Of a stretch of 64,000 nucleotides of DNA, positions 24,234 through 33,593 are shown piece by piece. Position 1 is the stretch's first letter. Each line of letters starts with the position of its first letter. The stretch covers positions 1-64,000 of the forward strand of contig JADKCV010000020.1 of NCBI GenBank assembly GCA_016718655.1, given 5' to 3'. The notes beneath the pieces are model-generated. The model was not told where the DNA came from and ran no database searches. It was given only the letters and a program-made list of their open reading frames with translations. This stretch comes from Flavobacteriales bacterium. GTDB taxonomy: Bacteria > Bacteroidota > Bacteroidia > Flavobacteriales_F > PHOS-HE28. A program made the translations under genes and the position numbers.

Positions 24234-27200
24234 ATGCAGAACAGAGGCGCGCTTTGGATATTCACCATCCTTCTAGCGCTAGCGTGTGCGTATCAGCTAT
24301 CCTTCTCCATCTTCACCTCAGGTCTGGAGCGCAAAGCTGCCGATGAGGCCAAATACAAGGCTGATTCCGTGCTGGCGGTCGCCGGCAATGAGAACCTGGA
24401 TCGTGAAGCCGTGAAGCTGGGCTTCGAGAACAGCTACCTCCGTGCCAATGGCGAGCAGAAGGTATATCCCGTGCTGGGCTACACCTATCGCGAGTGCAAG
24501 GAAAAGGAGATCAACCTGGGTCTTGACCTGAAGGGTGGTATGGCCGTGACGCTTGAAGTGAGCATCCCCGAACTGATCACCAACCTCGCGGGCAATAGCA
24601 GTGATCCAGCCTTCATGAAGGCCATTTCCAACGCTCGCGAACGCCAGAAGAACAGTGATGCCGATTTCATCACACTGTTCGGTGAGGAGTATGCCAAGAT
24701 CCCCGAACGCGGTCCACTGTCGGCCATCTTCTACACTCCGGACCGTAAGGACATGTTCGATCGCGAAGGGGATGATGCGGCATATCTGGACGCCCTCCGT
24801 CGTGAAGCCGAGACGGCGTTGAACAACACGGAGCGTATCCTCCGTACGCGTATCGATAAGTTCGGCGTGGCGCAGCCAAGTATCCAGAAGCAGCAGTTCA
24901 CCGGCAGGATCCAGATCGAACTGCCCGGTGTGAAGGACAAGGACCGGGTGCGCAAGGTGCTCCAGAGCACTGCCAACCTGGAGTTCTGGGAGACCTATGA
25001 CAATACCGAGGTATATCCCGCTTTGGAGGCAGCGAACGTGCGCCTTCGCGATAAGCTGAAGGGCAACGTTTCCACTGAAGGAGGAACTGAGGGTGCGTTC
25101 GACAGGACCTTGTCCACCGGGTTCTCTGTGAAGGGGATGCAGGGTGGTGTGGAAAGCGGCTTGGTCGGTTTCCTTGAGAGCGGGAAACCGGCTGACAAGA
25201 CCACGTGGTTCGACTTCGACCGTGTGGTCTTCCCGAGCGGTAGTGACGTGATCGATGCGGCCAATTCCGATGAGCAGTTGAACAACCTGGTGGAGATCCT
25301 GAAGGCCTACCCGAGCGTGAAACTGAAGATCGGCGGTTATACCGACAACACAGGCAATGAGGCTGCCAACTTGAAGCTTTCCCAGAAACGCGCTGATGCC
25401 GTGGTGGCCGCACTGGTCGCCAAGGGGGTGGGCGCCGATCGTCTTGATGGCGAAGGCTACGGATCACAGTACCCAGTTGCCCCCAACGATACGGAAGAGG
25501 GTCGGGCCAAGAACCGCCGCATGGCCCTCCGTGTGATGGAGACAGGTAACGAGGCTACCGCTCAAGCGGACAGCACAGCGACCGATAGTCTGGCCACGGA
25601 TAGCCTGGCGACCGCTGACAGTACCGCTGCCGATTCACTCAACCCGGAGGACTTCGCCAAGGAGAATCCGCTCTTCGCTGTGCTAACACCGTCCTTGGTC
25701 CAAGGCCAGGGTGGGGGATTCAACCTCGCGAAAGGCGCTATCGTTGGCACGGCTCGACTTTCCGACACCGCTCAAGTGAACCAGTTCCTGGTCAGCCCGG
25801 AACTGATCAAGGCCCTGCCTCAGGACCTGAAGCTGGTGTGGGCCGCAAAGCCCGATGTGCGCGAATTGCAAGAGGGGGGGACCGTACCCCTGCTCAACCT
25901 CTTCGCACTGAAGGTGCCTCGCGGTGGTAAACCCAAACTGGATGGTAGCACCATCGTGAACGCCGCCCAGGACTTCGACATGAAAGGGGCCGTTGAGGTG
26001 ACCATGCAGATGGACGCCGAAGGTGCACAGACCTGGAAAGTGATGACCGGGGACAATGTGGGCAAGGCCGTGGCCATCGTCCTGGACAACCTGGTCTACA
26101 GTGCTCCGATCGTTCAATCGGAGATCGCCGGAGGTCGCTCCAGCATCTCCATGGGTACGGGTAACCTGAACTCCCAGATCCAGGAAGCGGATGATCTGGC
26201 CAATATCCTCAAGGCGGGCGCATTACCTGCTCCTGCGCGGATCATCGATGAGACCGTGGTAGGACCGAGCCTGGGTAGTGAGAACATCCGATTGGGCATG
26301 CTCTCGTTCCTGGTGGCCCTGCTGATGGTGATGGCGTACATGGTACTCTACTATGCAGGTGGTGGCTGGGTTGCCGACCTCGCCTTGTTGGTGAACCTCT
26401 TCGTGCTGATCGGTTCCCTCGCATCCATCCAAGCGGCACTGACCCTGCCTGGGATCGCCGGTATCGTGCTTACCATGGGTATGGCCGTCGATGCCAATGT
26501 GCTCATCTACGAACGTATCCGGGAGGAGTTGCGTAGCGGAAAAATGCTCAAGTCGGCCGTGGACCTGGGATTCAAGGGTGCCATGTCCGCCATCATCGAC
26601 TCCAACGTCACCACACTGATGACCGCGGTGATCCTCTACCTCTTCGGTTCAGGTCCGATCCGTGGTTTCGCCACTACCCTCGGACTGGGTATCCTTACCT
26701 CCTTGTTCACCGCACTTTTCCTTTCCCGCATGATCATCAGCTGGCGGTTGGAGAAAGGAAAGGACTTCAGCGTTTGGAACAACTGGAGTCGGAACATCTT
26801 CGTGAACGCCAACTACGACTTCATGGGCAAGCGCAAGATGTTCTATGGCATCAGTGGCATTCTCATCGCTGCAGGTATCGCTTCCATGGTCACCGTGGGC
26901 TTCAATTGGGGGGTCGATTTCAGCGGTGGCCGCACGTATGTGGTGAAGTTCGCTGATGATGTGGCCGTCGATCAGGTGCGCGGTGCATTGGAGCCTAGCT
27001 TCCGATCGGCCGAAGGTGTTCAAAGCACGGTGAACGTGAAGAGCTATGGCGGATCCCGTCAGGTGAAGGTGACCACCAACTACCTGGTGGAGGCCTCTGG
27101 TGAAGGAATTGATGCACAAGTGGATGCCAAACTTGCGGAAGGTCTGGCAGGTTTGAACAATGCCTATGAGGTCATCGAATCCCGCAAGGTGGATGCCACC

Positions 27201-27734
27201 ATCTCCGATGACATCAAGCTATCGGCACTCACCGCCGTGGGGTTGGCGTTGTTGGCGATCTTCCTCTATGTCGCCGTCCGCTTCAGCAACTGGCAGTATG
27301 GTCTCGGGGCATTGCTCTCCTTGCTCCATGATGCATTGGCGTTGCTCGGTCTGTACTCGCTCCTGTGGAAGATCATGCCCTTCTCCATGGAGATCGACGA
27401 GGCGTTCATCGCAGCCATCCTCACCGTGATCGGTTACTCCATCAACGATACCGTGGTGGTGTTCGACCGCTTGCGCGAATACCTCGCCGATCACAAGCGT
27501 GAAAGCACCGAGATCGTGGTCAACAAGGCCATCAATTCCACCTTGGGCCGTACGATGAACACTTCCTTGACCACCTTGCTGGTGCTGTTCGTGATCTTCC
27601 TGTTCGGAGGAGTCTCTATAAAGGGGTTCATCTTCGCGTTGCTCATGGGTATCCTGGTGGGAACCTACTCCTCCGTGTTCATCGCCAGTTCCGTGGTGGT
27701 GGACCTGCTCAAGGGCAAGCAAGCCAAGGTTTGA
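24234..27734 (+). CDS. secDF: Fused protein translocase SecDF with an inserted OmpA-type domain
   Basis: SecD and SecF are fused, as is normal in Bacteroidetes; the complex uses proton flow to pull exported proteins out of the SecYEG channel. Visible in order: first membrane helix (residues 8-28), SecD periplasmic part (INLGLDLKGGMAVTLEVS, RTRIDKFGVAQPSI), an extra OmpA/MotB-like domain (about 323-435: VVFPSGSDVIDAA, GGYTDNTGNEAANLKLSQKR, GRAKNRRMALRV), a Ser/Thr/Ala/Asp linker (436-470), the rest of the SecD periplasmic domain, five SecD helices (MGMAVDANVLIYERIREE), then SecF (WGVDFSGGRTYVV, DTVVVFDRLREYL). At 1166 residues it is longer than the roughly 1000 I expect for the family; the OmpA insert accounts for the excess. 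The D and R residues that bind diaminopimelate in OmpA domains appear present. tatA follows. Confidence 0.93.
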   Translation: MQNRGALWIFTILLALACAYQLSFSIFTSGLERKAADEAKYKADSVLAVAGNENLDREAVKLGFENSYLRANGEQKVYPVLGYTYRECKEKEINLGLDLKGGMAVTLEVSIPELITNLAGNSSDPAFMKAISNARERQKNSDADFITLFGEEYAKIPERGPLSAIFYTPDRKDMFDREGDDAAYLDALRREAETALNNTERILRTRIDKFGVAQPSIQKQQFTGRIQIELPGVKDKDRVRKVLQSTANLEFWETYDNTEVYPALEAANVRLRDKLKGNVSTEGGTEGAFDRTLSTGFSVKGMQGGVESGLVGFLESGKPADKTTWFDFDRVVFPSGSDVIDAANSDEQLNNLVEILKAYPSVKLKIGGYTDNTGNEAANLKLSQKRADAVVAALVAKGVGADRLDGEGYGSQYPVAPNDTEEGRAKNRRMALRVMETGNEATAQADSTATDSLATDSLATADSTAADSLNPEDFAKENPLFAVLTPSLVQGQGGGFNLAKGAIVGTARLSDTAQVNQFLVSPELIKALPQDLKLVWAAKPDVRELQEGGTVPLLNLFALKVPRGGKPKLDGSTIVNAAQDFDMKGAVEVTMQMDAEGAQTWKVMTGDNVGKAVAIVLDNLVYSAPIVQSEIAGGRSSISMGTGNLNSQIQEADDLANILKAGALPAPARIIDETVVGPSLGSENIRLGMLSFLVALLMVMAYMVLYYAGGGWVADLALLVNLFVLIGSLASIQAALTLPGIAGIVLTMGMAVDANVLIYERIREELRSGKMLKSAVDLGFKGAMSAIIDSNVTTLMTAVILYLFGSGPIRGFATTLGLGILTSLFTALFLSRMIISWRLEKGKDFSVWNNWSRNIFVNANYDFMGKRKMFYGISGILIAAGIASMVTVGFNWGVDFSGGRTYVVKFADDVAVDQVRGALEPSFRSAEGVQSTVNVKSYGGSRQVKVTTNYLVEASGEGIDAQVDAKLAEGLAGLNNAYEVIESRKVDATISDDIKLSALTAVGLALLAIFLYVAVRFSNWQYGLGALLSLLHDALALLGLYSLLWKIMPFSMEIDEAFIAAILTVIGYSINDTVVVFDRLREYLADHKRESTEIVVNKAINSTLGRTMNTSLTTLLVLFVIFLFGGVSIKGFIFALLMGILVGTYSSVFIASSVVVDLLKGKQAKV

Positions 27735-27749
27735 TCGAACTGGATAATG

Positions 27750-27786
27750 AGCGGTCCCGATATCCGGTGCGGATATCGGGACCGCT
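27750..27786 (+). terminator. Terminator after secDF
   Basis: A 17 bp perfect stem (AGCGGTCCCGATATCCG and its complement) with a three-base loop, followed by TACTTTTAG. It lies 16 nt after the secDF stop and separates secDF from tatA. Confidence 0.75.
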
Positions 27787-27801
27787 TACTTTTAGCCTGT
27801 G

Positions 27802-28083
27802 ATGCACATCGCACTCTTGTTCGATATCAGTGGTGGGGAACTCATGGTGGTCCTCCTCTTCGTGCTGCTCTTCTTTGGCAGTAAGGGCATACCCGACATC
27901 GCGCGAACGTTGGGTCGTACCATGCGACAGGTCCGAGACGCCAGCAACGAGGTTCAGCGAGAGATCCAGAAAGGTGCATCCGATGTGACACGTACCATGC
28001 AGGACCAGCGCCGGACCTCGATCGAGCGTGCAACCACACCACCTCCTCCAAGCCCTGGTGCGTCGGACGAGACTCCCCAATGA
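27802..28083 (+). CDS. tatA: TatA/MttA family twin-arginine translocase subunit
   Basis: A 93-residue protein with one N-terminal membrane helix (about residues 12-27, GELMVVLLFVLLFFG), the conserved FFGSKGIPDIARTLG hinge, an amphipathic helix (GRTMRQVRDASNEVQREI) and a proline-rich tail. This is the TatA/B layout of the Tat system, which exports folded proteins. The FG(S)K-P motif fits TatA; TatA versus TatB cannot be settled by sequence alone. A GTG one codon earlier (27799) is possible. Its stop overlaps the start of the antiporter gene (ATGA at 28080-28083), implying translational coupling. No tatC is in the window. Confidence 0.85.
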   Translation: MHIALLFDISGGELMVVLLFVLLFFGSKGIPDIARTLGRTMRQVRDASNEVQREIQKGASDVTRTMQDQRRTSIERATTPPPPSPGASDETPQ

Positions 28084-29018
28084 TGGACCTGTTGATCACC
28101 CTTGGTGGTCTGGTAGTCCTGGTACTAGGCGCTGAGGCCATGGTGCGTGGTGCCGTGGACCTGGCACTCCGCGCCAGGATCTCCCCCTTGGTGATCGGGC
28201 TCACGGTGGTCTCGATGGGTACATCGGCACCGGAGCTCCTCGTGAGCTTACTTGCTGCCATGAAAGGGAGTTCCTCCATTGCAGTAGGAAATGTGGTCGG
28301 ATCCAACATCGTGAACATCACGTTCATACTCGGACTTTGTGTGCTCATTTTTCCGATCGACGTGGACCGTGATGCTCGCCGCATCCATTGGCCGGTGATG
28401 ATGATCTCGTCGTTGCTGTTCTGGTATCTGCTTGGCGATGGGAACTTCTCGAGCTGGGAAGGAACACTGTTCGTTGTGCTACTCGTGGTGTATGTGGGCT
28501 GGATGGTCTGGAGTTCTCGAAGGGCCAGTGCAGCGGATGGAGCCGCCGAACGCGAAGCTGCCAAACACCCCATTTGGCGGGCAGTGCTCCTGTTGATCGT
28601 GGGGATCGCCGGTCTATCCCAAGGTGCCGATTGGTTCGTGGATGGTGCCGTGGCCATTTCGCGTAGCATGGGCGTGAGCGAACAGCTTATCGGGGTCACG
28701 GTGGTCGCTGTTGGAACCTCGTTGCCCGAACTGGTGACCTCCCTCATGGCCGCATTCCGCAAACAAGCGGATATCAGCCTGGGCAACCTCATCGGAAGTA
28801 ATGTGTTCAACCTGCTGGGTATCATAGGTGTCAGTTCCATGATCATGCCCATCGAAGTGGAGCGATCCTCCTTCTTCCTCGACCTGATGGCCATGTTGCT
28901 TTCCTCCTTGCTTCTTTACCCCTTGATGCGCTACGGCGGTCGCGTTGGGCGTTGGCAAGGCGCCATACTCGTGGCCTTTTATGTAGGCTACGTGGTCCTC
29001 GTGCTTCAGCGCGGCTGA
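28080..29018 (+). CDS. Calcium/sodium antiporter, CaCA family (YrbG-like)
   Basis: A 312-residue inner-membrane protein with about ten hydrophobic helices. It has the two alpha-repeats that define the CaCA family: GLTVVSMGTSAPELLVSLLA with VGNVVGSNIVNI in the first half, and GVTVVAVGTSLPELVTSLMA with LGNLIGSNVFNLLG in the second. The acidic residue in each SAPE/SLPE motif coordinates the transported cation. The expected activity is sodium- or proton-coupled cation exchange. It starts inside the tatA stop codon, so the two are co-translated. Confidence 0.9.
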   Translation: MMDLLITLGGLVVLVLGAEAMVRGAVDLALRARISPLVIGLTVVSMGTSAPELLVSLLAAMKGSSSIAVGNVVGSNIVNITFILGLCVLIFPIDVDRDARRIHWPVMMISSLLFWYLLGDGNFSSWEGTLFVVLLVVYVGWMVWSSRRASAADGAAEREAAKHPIWRAVLLLIVGIAGLSQGADWFVDGAVAISRSMGVSEQLIGVTVVAVGTSLPELVTSLMAAFRKQADISLGNLIGSNVFNLLGIIGVSSMIMPIEVERSSFFLDLMAMLLSSLLLYPLMRYGGRVGRWQGAILVAFYVGYVVLVLQRG

Positions 29019-29168
29019 GCGCGGTCGAACGATCCCTGTTTCATGTGAACAGCCTGAAGGCGCCATGCTCCATGGCTCATGGGACCCATTTTTCTTGGGA
29101 TGAGTCCTTCCGGATGGGGGGTACGATTGAAAATATCCACGATCTGGTGGAGTACCCCCGTTGAAAAT

Positions 29169-29176
29169 TACCTTTG
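29169..29176 (+). promoter_or_regulatory. TACCTTTG -7 box for glnN
   Basis: The TAnnTTTG element lies 25 nt before the ATG of the glutamine synthetase gene. No convincing TTG at about 19 nt upstream is seen. Confidence 0.4.
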
Positions 29177-29200
29177 GCCTCAGAAAAACCACCCATTCTC

Positions 29201-31393
29201 ATGTCCACCCCCCTTCTTCGTGCTAAAGCCCTTGAGGATGTACTCGGTCGCCGCCCCCAACTGGTCGAGCCACCAGCACCCAAGATCTCCGACTACTTCG
29301 CCGCCAACGTGTTCAATGAGGATGCCATGCGCATGTTCCTCACCGAAGAAGCTTGGTATGCCGTACGGCAAGCTTCCCAACATGGGGCCCGTATCGATCG
29401 CAAACTGGCCGACCAGGTGGCCAGCGGCATGAAGGAATGGGCGGCCAGCAAAGGGGCCACCCACTACACGCACTGGTTCCAACCGCTTACCGGCCTCAGC
29501 GCCGAGAAGCACGACGCCTTCTTCGAGCCCATCGGCGGCGGACGCAGCATCGAGCGTTTCGATGGCAGCATGCTCGTGCAGCAGGAGCCCGATGCCAGCA
29601 GCTTCCCCAATGGCGGCATCCGCAACACCTTCGAGGCGCGCGGTTACACGGCGTGGGATCCCAGCAGTCCCGCCTTCGTCATGGGCCGCACCCTGTGCAT
29701 CCCCACGATCTTCATCAGCTACACCGGTGAGGCCCTCGACTTCAAGATGCCCCTGCTCCGCGCCATTCACGCGGTGGACCAGGCGGCCACCGAGGTCTGT
29801 CAGTACTTCGACAAGGATGTGACCAAGGTGATCAGCACCCTGGGGTGGGAGCAAGAGTACTTCCTCATCGACAAGGCCCTGTACTACGCGCGTCCGGACA
29901 TCATGATGTGCGGCCGTGCGCTCTTCGGGCACATCCCCGCCAAGGGCCAGCAGATGGAGGACCATTATTTCGGAAGCATCCCGGACCGCGTCCGTGCCTT
30001 CATGCGCGACTTCGAAACGGAGGCCCTGATGCTCGGGATACCGGTGAAGACCCGCCACAACGAGGTGGCCCCCAACCAGTTCGAGTGCGCCCCTGTCTTC
30101 GAGGAAATGAACCTGGCCGTGGACCACAACGTGCTGCTGATGGACATCATGGAGAAGACCGCCCAGAAGCACGACTTCCGGGTGTTGCTCCATGAGAAGC
30201 CCTATGCCGGTGTGAACGGAAGCGGCAAGCACAACAACTGGAGCCTGGCCACCAACACCGGACGCAACCTGCTCCGTCCAGCGAAGACGCCCAAGGAGAA
30301 CCTCCAGTTCCTCACCTTCTTCGTCAACACGATCGCGGCCATCCATGCCCATGCCGATGTGCTTCGCGCCAGCATTGCCAGTGCCAACAACGATCACCGC
30401 CTGGGTGCCAACGAAGCTCCTCCTGCGATCATCAGCGTATTCATCGGTGACCATTTGAGCAAACTTCTGGACGAGCTGGAGCGCAACATCAAGGGTGCCA
30501 TGTCGCCCGACCTGAAGACCGAATTGAAACTGGACATCGGTCGCATACCCTCGGTGATGTTGGACAACACCGATCGCAACCGGACCAGTCCGTTCGCTTT
30601 CACCGGCAACAAGTTCGAGTTCCGCGCGGTAGGAAGCAGCGCCAACTGCGCGGGTCCGATGACCGTCCTCAACACCATCGTGGCCCATCAGCTCCGCAGC
30701 TTCAAGAAGCAGGTGGATGCGCTCATCGCCAAAGGGACCAAAAAGGACGAGGCCATCCTGCGCGTTATCCGTGACCTCATCGCCCATAGCAAGCTCATAC
30801 GGTTCGAGGGCAATGGCTATGGTGACGAATGGGTGAAGGAGGCTGCCAAACGGGGCCTGAGCAACATCAAGGACACGCCCCGCGCCCTCGATGTGTGGGA
30901 GCGGAAGGAGACCAAGAAGCTTTTCGCCGACATGGAAGTCCTTTCCGCAGTGGAATTGGAAGCCCGGCACGAGATCGAGTTGCACAGCTACACCTTGAAG
31001 ATCCAGATCGAAAGCCGCGTGGCCGGTGACCTGGCCCAGAACCACATCATCCCGACGGCCATCGCCTATCAGAACCGGCTGATCGAGAATGTGCGGGGTT
31101 TGCGGGACGTGCTACCTGCGGCTCAAGCCAAAAAGGCGACCGAGACCCCGGTGAAGCTCATCGAAGAGATCAGCGAACACCTGGGCGAAGTGAAATCCTT
31201 GTCGGATTCGATGATCGAGGCTCGCAAGGCGGCCAACGTGCTGGAGGACGCCCGGGACAAGGCCATTGCTTATTGCGACAAGGTGAAGCCACACTTGGAG
31301 AAGCTTCGCTACCACGTGGACAAGCTGGAACTGCTGGTGGATGATGAACTGTGGCCGCTTCCCAAGATGCGCGAACTGATGTTCACCCGTTGA
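29201..31393 (+). CDS. glnN: Glutamine synthetase type III
   Basis: Forms glutamine from glutamate, ammonia and ATP. At 730 residues it has the length of the GSIII class common in Bacteroidetes, against about 470 for GSI. Class features are an N-terminal GSIII segment (GATHYTHWFQPLTG), the shared catalytic core with KTRHNEVAPNQFECAP, HEKPYAGVNGSGKHNNWSL (catalytic loop and ATP contact), NRTSPFAFTGNKFEFRAVGS, and a long C-terminal helical extension. The ATG at 29201 was chosen over an upstream TTG because it follows the TACCTTTG box at normal distance. A long open frame on the opposite strand here is a shadow of codon usage. Confidence 0.95.
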   Translation: MSTPLLRAKALEDVLGRRPQLVEPPAPKISDYFAANVFNEDAMRMFLTEEAWYAVRQASQHGARIDRKLADQVASGMKEWAASKGATHYTHWFQPLTGLSAEKHDAFFEPIGGGRSIERFDGSMLVQQEPDASSFPNGGIRNTFEARGYTAWDPSSPAFVMGRTLCIPTIFISYTGEALDFKMPLLRAIHAVDQAATEVCQYFDKDVTKVISTLGWEQEYFLIDKALYYARPDIMMCGRALFGHIPAKGQQMEDHYFGSIPDRVRAFMRDFETEALMLGIPVKTRHNEVAPNQFECAPVFEEMNLAVDHNVLLMDIMEKTAQKHDFRVLLHEKPYAGVNGSGKHNNWSLATNTGRNLLRPAKTPKENLQFLTFFVNTIAAIHAHADVLRASIASANNDHRLGANEAPPAIISVFIGDHLSKLLDELERNIKGAMSPDLKTELKLDIGRIPSVMLDNTDRNRTSPFAFTGNKFEFRAVGSSANCAGPMTVLNTIVAHQLRSFKKQVDALIAKGTKKDEAILRVIRDLIAHSKLIRFEGNGYGDEWVKEAAKRGLSNIKDTPRALDVWERKETKKLFADMEVLSAVELEARHEIELHSYTLKIQIESRVAGDLAQNHIIPTAIAYQNRLIENVRGLRDVLPAAQAKKATETPVKLIEEISEHLGEVKSLSDSMIEARKAANVLEDARDKAIAYCDKVKPHLEKLRYHVDKLELLVDDELWPLPKMRELMFTR

Positions 31394-31414
31394 CCGCGGT
31401 ATATGCCTGAAAAT

Positions 31415-31439
31415 GGGAGGGGGCCAGAAGCCCCCTTCC
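31415..31439 (+). terminator. Terminator after glnN
   Basis: A GC-rich hairpin (GGAGGGGGC / GCCCCCTTCC, five-base loop) followed by TTAT, 21 nt after the glnN stop. Confidence 0.65.
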
Positions 31440-31523
31440 TTATGCTCGATCGTTCCTGCCATCATTTGCGGATCTGCTTATCTTCGCCCGGAACCGGAAC
31501 CAAGAACCATCCATTCACACCCG

Positions 31524-33533
31524 ATGATCACACGGAAGATCCTGGCGACCCTCGTCATCAGCCTCGTTTGCACCACGTCCATCCTGGCGCAAGGGCGGTT
31601 GGCGGAGGAAGCCGATATGGCCTATCAGAAGGGCTTCTACTTCAATGCCATCGAGCTGTACAAGAAGGCGTACACCGTGGAAAAGAAGGCCTCCACCAAG
31701 GCGGAGCTCATCTACAAGGTGGCCGAGAGCTACCGCTTGTTGGGTGATGCGGCGCAAGCGCAGGTGTGGTATGAAAAGGCGAACAAGGCCCAACTGGAGG
31801 ACCCCACAGGATACTTCTGGATCGGTGAGATGCTCAAGCAACAGGGCAAATACGCCGAGGCCATCGCCGCATACAACAAGTACAAGGAGAAGCGTCCGAA
31901 CGATATGCGTGCCGAAGCGGGCATTTCTGCTTGCCAGATGGCCCAGAAATGGAAGGATGACCCTACCCGGTATACCGTTGACCCCGAGGTGTTGCTCAAT
32001 ACGGCACAGTATGATTTCACTCCGGCTTTTGCGGACAAGAAGAACGAGACGGTGGTGTATACCAGCACGCGCGAAGCATCCACGGGCGCTGAGACCGATC
32101 AGATCGTCGGCGAAGCGTTCAGTGACCTGTTCACCAGTACACGCGATCGCTTGGGAAAATGGAGCGAACCCGTGAAGTTGCCGATCACCATCAATACGGA
32201 AGGCAATGAGGGGGCGCCCATTTTCAATGACAAACGGACGCTGCTGTATTTCACACGCTGCCCCATGGAAAAGAAGAAGGTGTACGGGTGTGACATCTAC
32301 ATGAGCAAGAAGGTGGGTGCCGAATTCAGCGAACCTGTGAAACTTGAACTGAAACCCGCTGGTTCCAAGGACGATACCCTTACCGTGGGACATCCGGCCC
32401 TTGCCTCCACGGATGACATGCTCCTCTTCTCGAGCAATATGAAGGGAAGTGGCCATGTGGGCGGTAAGGACCTGTACTATGTGAAACTGAATGCGGAAGG
32501 CATGCCCGCTGGAGCACCTGTGAACCTTGGCCCTGAGATCAATACGGCCAAGGACGATATGTTCCCGTTCCTGCGTTTCGACGGTAGTTTGTACTTCTCC
32601 TCCAGTGGTCACCCCGGTATGGGCGGTATGGACATCTATCGCGCTGAGAAGAGCGGGGATGGCAAATGGGGCCTCGTGGAGAACATGAAATTCCCGTTGA
32701 ACAGTGCTGCCGATGACTTCGGTATTGCCTTCGATGGCGAGAATGACCGTGGTTTCTTCACCAGCAATCGCCCCGGCGGAAAAGGCCAGGATGATATCTG
32801 GCGTTTCTATATGCCTGACATGGTGTTCGCCCTGCAAGGCGTCGCGTACGACAAGATGACCAGTCAGCCGTTGGCCAACGCCAAGATCAGTGTGGTGGGG
32901 ACCAATGGGTCCAACTTCAGCGCCATGACCGATGAGAATGGCGGGTTCAACTTTGCCGAGAACGGCAAGGATCGGTACATCAAGGAGAACACGAGCTACA
33001 GCATCCTGGCCGAAAAGGAAGGCTATTTGGTGGTGAAGGACCAGGTGACCACCGTGGGACTCGCTGAGAGCACCACCTTCGTGAAGGAGTACTTCCTGCA
33101 GCCCGCTACGAGCGATATCGTCATCAAACTGCCTGAAGTACAATACGACCTGGGCAAATTCGACCTACGCCCCGAAGGCAAGGATTCCCTGGAGACCTTG
33201 TACCAGACGTTGATCGATAACCCGACCATCATCATCGAACTCTCCGCCCATACCGACTCCCGCGACTCCGACGCCCGCAACCAGATCCTTTCCCAGAACC
33301 GCGCCCAGAGCTGCGTGAACTACCTCGTCACCAAAGGCATCGATCCTGCGCGTATGGTGCCCAAAGGCTACGGCGAGAGCAAGCTGCGTATCTCGGACGC
33401 GCAGATCAAGGCCATGAAGACCAAGGAGGAGCAGGAGGCCGCACACCAACAGAACCGCCGTACCGAATTCCGGGTGTTGAGCTATGACTACGTTCCCAAG
33501 GATAGCCCCGTAGTGCCACCAACCACGAACTAG
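31524..33533 (+). CDS. PorE-like OmpA family protein (TPR, PD40 propeller, CRD, OmpA)
   Basis: A 669-residue envelope protein. Signal peptide residues 1-22 (VCTTSILAQG); TPR-like helices (25-140, AYQKGFYFNAIELYKKA); PD40/WD40-like propeller repeats (155-435, FSSNMKGSGHVGGKDLYYV, FFTSNRPGGKGQDDIW); a carboxypeptidase regulatory-like domain (445-530, TDENGGFNF); a C-terminal OmpA peptidoglycan-binding domain (540-650, ELSAHTDSRDSDARN and QQNRRTEFRVL). This is the domain order described for PorE (PG1058) of Porphyromonas gingivalis, a T9SS component that ties the secretion machine to peptidoglycan. Paralogues with this layout are common in the phylum, so I give the family and not a gene name. 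Unlike PorE it shows no obvious lipobox cysteine. ATG 31524 begins the signal peptide. Confidence 0.85.
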   Translation: MITRKILATLVISLVCTTSILAQGRLAEEADMAYQKGFYFNAIELYKKAYTVEKKASTKAELIYKVAESYRLLGDAAQAQVWYEKANKAQLEDPTGYFWIGEMLKQQGKYAEAIAAYNKYKEKRPNDMRAEAGISACQMAQKWKDDPTRYTVDPEVLLNTAQYDFTPAFADKKNETVVYTSTREASTGAETDQIVGEAFSDLFTSTRDRLGKWSEPVKLPITINTEGNEGAPIFNDKRTLLYFTRCPMEKKKVYGCDIYMSKKVGAEFSEPVKLELKPAGSKDDTLTVGHPALASTDDMLLFSSNMKGSGHVGGKDLYYVKLNAEGMPAGAPVNLGPEINTAKDDMFPFLRFDGSLYFSSSGHPGMGGMDIYRAEKSGDGKWGLVENMKFPLNSAADDFGIAFDGENDRGFFTSNRPGGKGQDDIWRFYMPDMVFALQGVAYDKMTSQPLANAKISVVGTNGSNFSAMTDENGGFNFAENGKDRYIKENTSYSILAEKEGYLVVKDQVTTVGLAESTTFVKEYFLQPATSDIVIKLPEVQYDLGKFDLRPEGKDSLETLYQTLIDNPTIIIELSAHTDSRDSDARNQILSQNRAQSCVNYLVTKGIDPARMVPKGYGESKLRISDAQIKAMKTKEEQEAAHQQNRRTEFRVLSYDYVPKDSPVVPPTTN

Positions 33534-33548
33534 CGTCTACCCTACAAG

Positions 33549-33580
33549 GAAGAGCATCCCGCTGTCGTGGGATGCTCTTC
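33549..33580 (+). terminator. Terminator after the PorE-like gene
   Basis: A 12 bp stem (GAAGAGCATCCC and its complement) with an eight-base loop, followed by TTCGTTC. Confidence 0.65.
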
Positions 33581-33593
33581 TTCGTTCATACCC

